Positions 63,768-64,000 of a stretch of DNA of 64,000 nucleotides are shown here, piece after piece. The notes below the pieces were generated by a model. It saw nothing but the letters and a program-made list of their open reading frames with translations. It did not search any database and was not told where the DNA came from. This DNA comes from Ascidia mentula. Its lineage: Eukaryota; Chordata; Ascidiacea; Phlebobranchia; Ascidiidae. How positions within the stretch are numbered: position 1 is the stretch's first letter; every line of letters starts with the position of its first letter. Made by a program: the position numbers and the translations under genes. The stretch spans positions 15,376,001 to 15,440,000 of the forward strand of contig OX387198.1 in assembly GCA_947561715.1 (NCBI GenBank), in the 5' to 3' direction.

Positions 63768-64000
63768 GTCTGATACTTCATTGTTAAATATGATTAACAT
63801 TTTTACAAAACATCTTTATACCAATCGTCAAAAGCAAAGTGCAGTAAAGTTAATGTCTATTTTATTTTATGGCCTGTAGAATTCAGAAGTTTGGAAGATT
63901 ATTAGATATCTAAAAACATGTGTGACATGGTGTGTCAGAATCTCAAACCATTTTTTGTGATAGACATGCACTTATCATAAAGATGTGTTTTTTCATGTGT
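63768..64000 (+). other. PTPN14/21: Intron of the FERM phosphatase gene (to window end)
   Basis: After the donor at 63768 no further exon with family similarity is seen. An acceptor-like CTGTAG near 63880 is followed by a frame that closes quickly and does not resemble the expected next FERM segment. Confidence 0.6.

Overview
The window looks like a compact, AT-rich invertebrate chordate genome, most likely an ascidian tunicate close to Ciona. The evidence is vertebrate-like single-copy orthologues (UBAP1, QPCTL, PTPN14/21) with short introns, many genes with a 3' splice acceptor a few bases before the start codon (as expected with spliced-leader trans-splicing), small hAT-type MITEs, and many lineage-specific proteins. 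The species call is inference; no marker gene fixes it.

Left part (2.3-28 kb) is an accessory, immune-like region. A 20-exon gene (2308-9872, +) encodes an atlastin/GBP-type large GTPase with an N-terminal membrane segment, a possible TRADD-N-like domain, and a C-terminal half built from six tandem copies of the atlastin/GBP three-helix-bundle unit, each encoded by a 72-bp exon plus a longer one. Beyond it lie a degraded LINE (11.0-12.3 kb) and a small cluster of duplicated receptor genes with a unique N-terminal domain, a sushi-like domain, Ig domains, a membrane segment and a tyrosine-rich tail. One copy is nearly complete (20.7-25.3 kb), one is truncated (13.1-14.8 kb), and loose exon and tail fragments lie at 10.5, 16.7 and 19.3 kb. 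Non-coding blocks were duplicated along with the genes.

Middle part (28-47 kb) holds four intron-poor genes for basic, low-complexity, unrecognised proteins (30.7, 38.3, 40.3 minus and 44.0 kb) that share weak short motifs and may be one fast-evolving family. Between them are a five-exon MADF (Myb/SANT-like) gene on the minus strand (34.8-35.8 kb), a fossil Penelope-like element (33.4-33.8 kb) and a GC-rich foldback element (36.4 kb).

Right part (47-64 kb) is conserved housekeeping sequence: UBAP1 (ESCRT-I, minus, nine exons, with three hAT-type MITEs in its introns), head-to-head with QPCTL (Golgi glutaminyl cyclase, plus, nine exons), then the first four coding exons of a PTPN14/21-type FERM tyrosine phosphatase that runs off the right edge. 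All exon joins were read by eye from splice signals, frame continuity and family similarity; no alignment or expression data were available.
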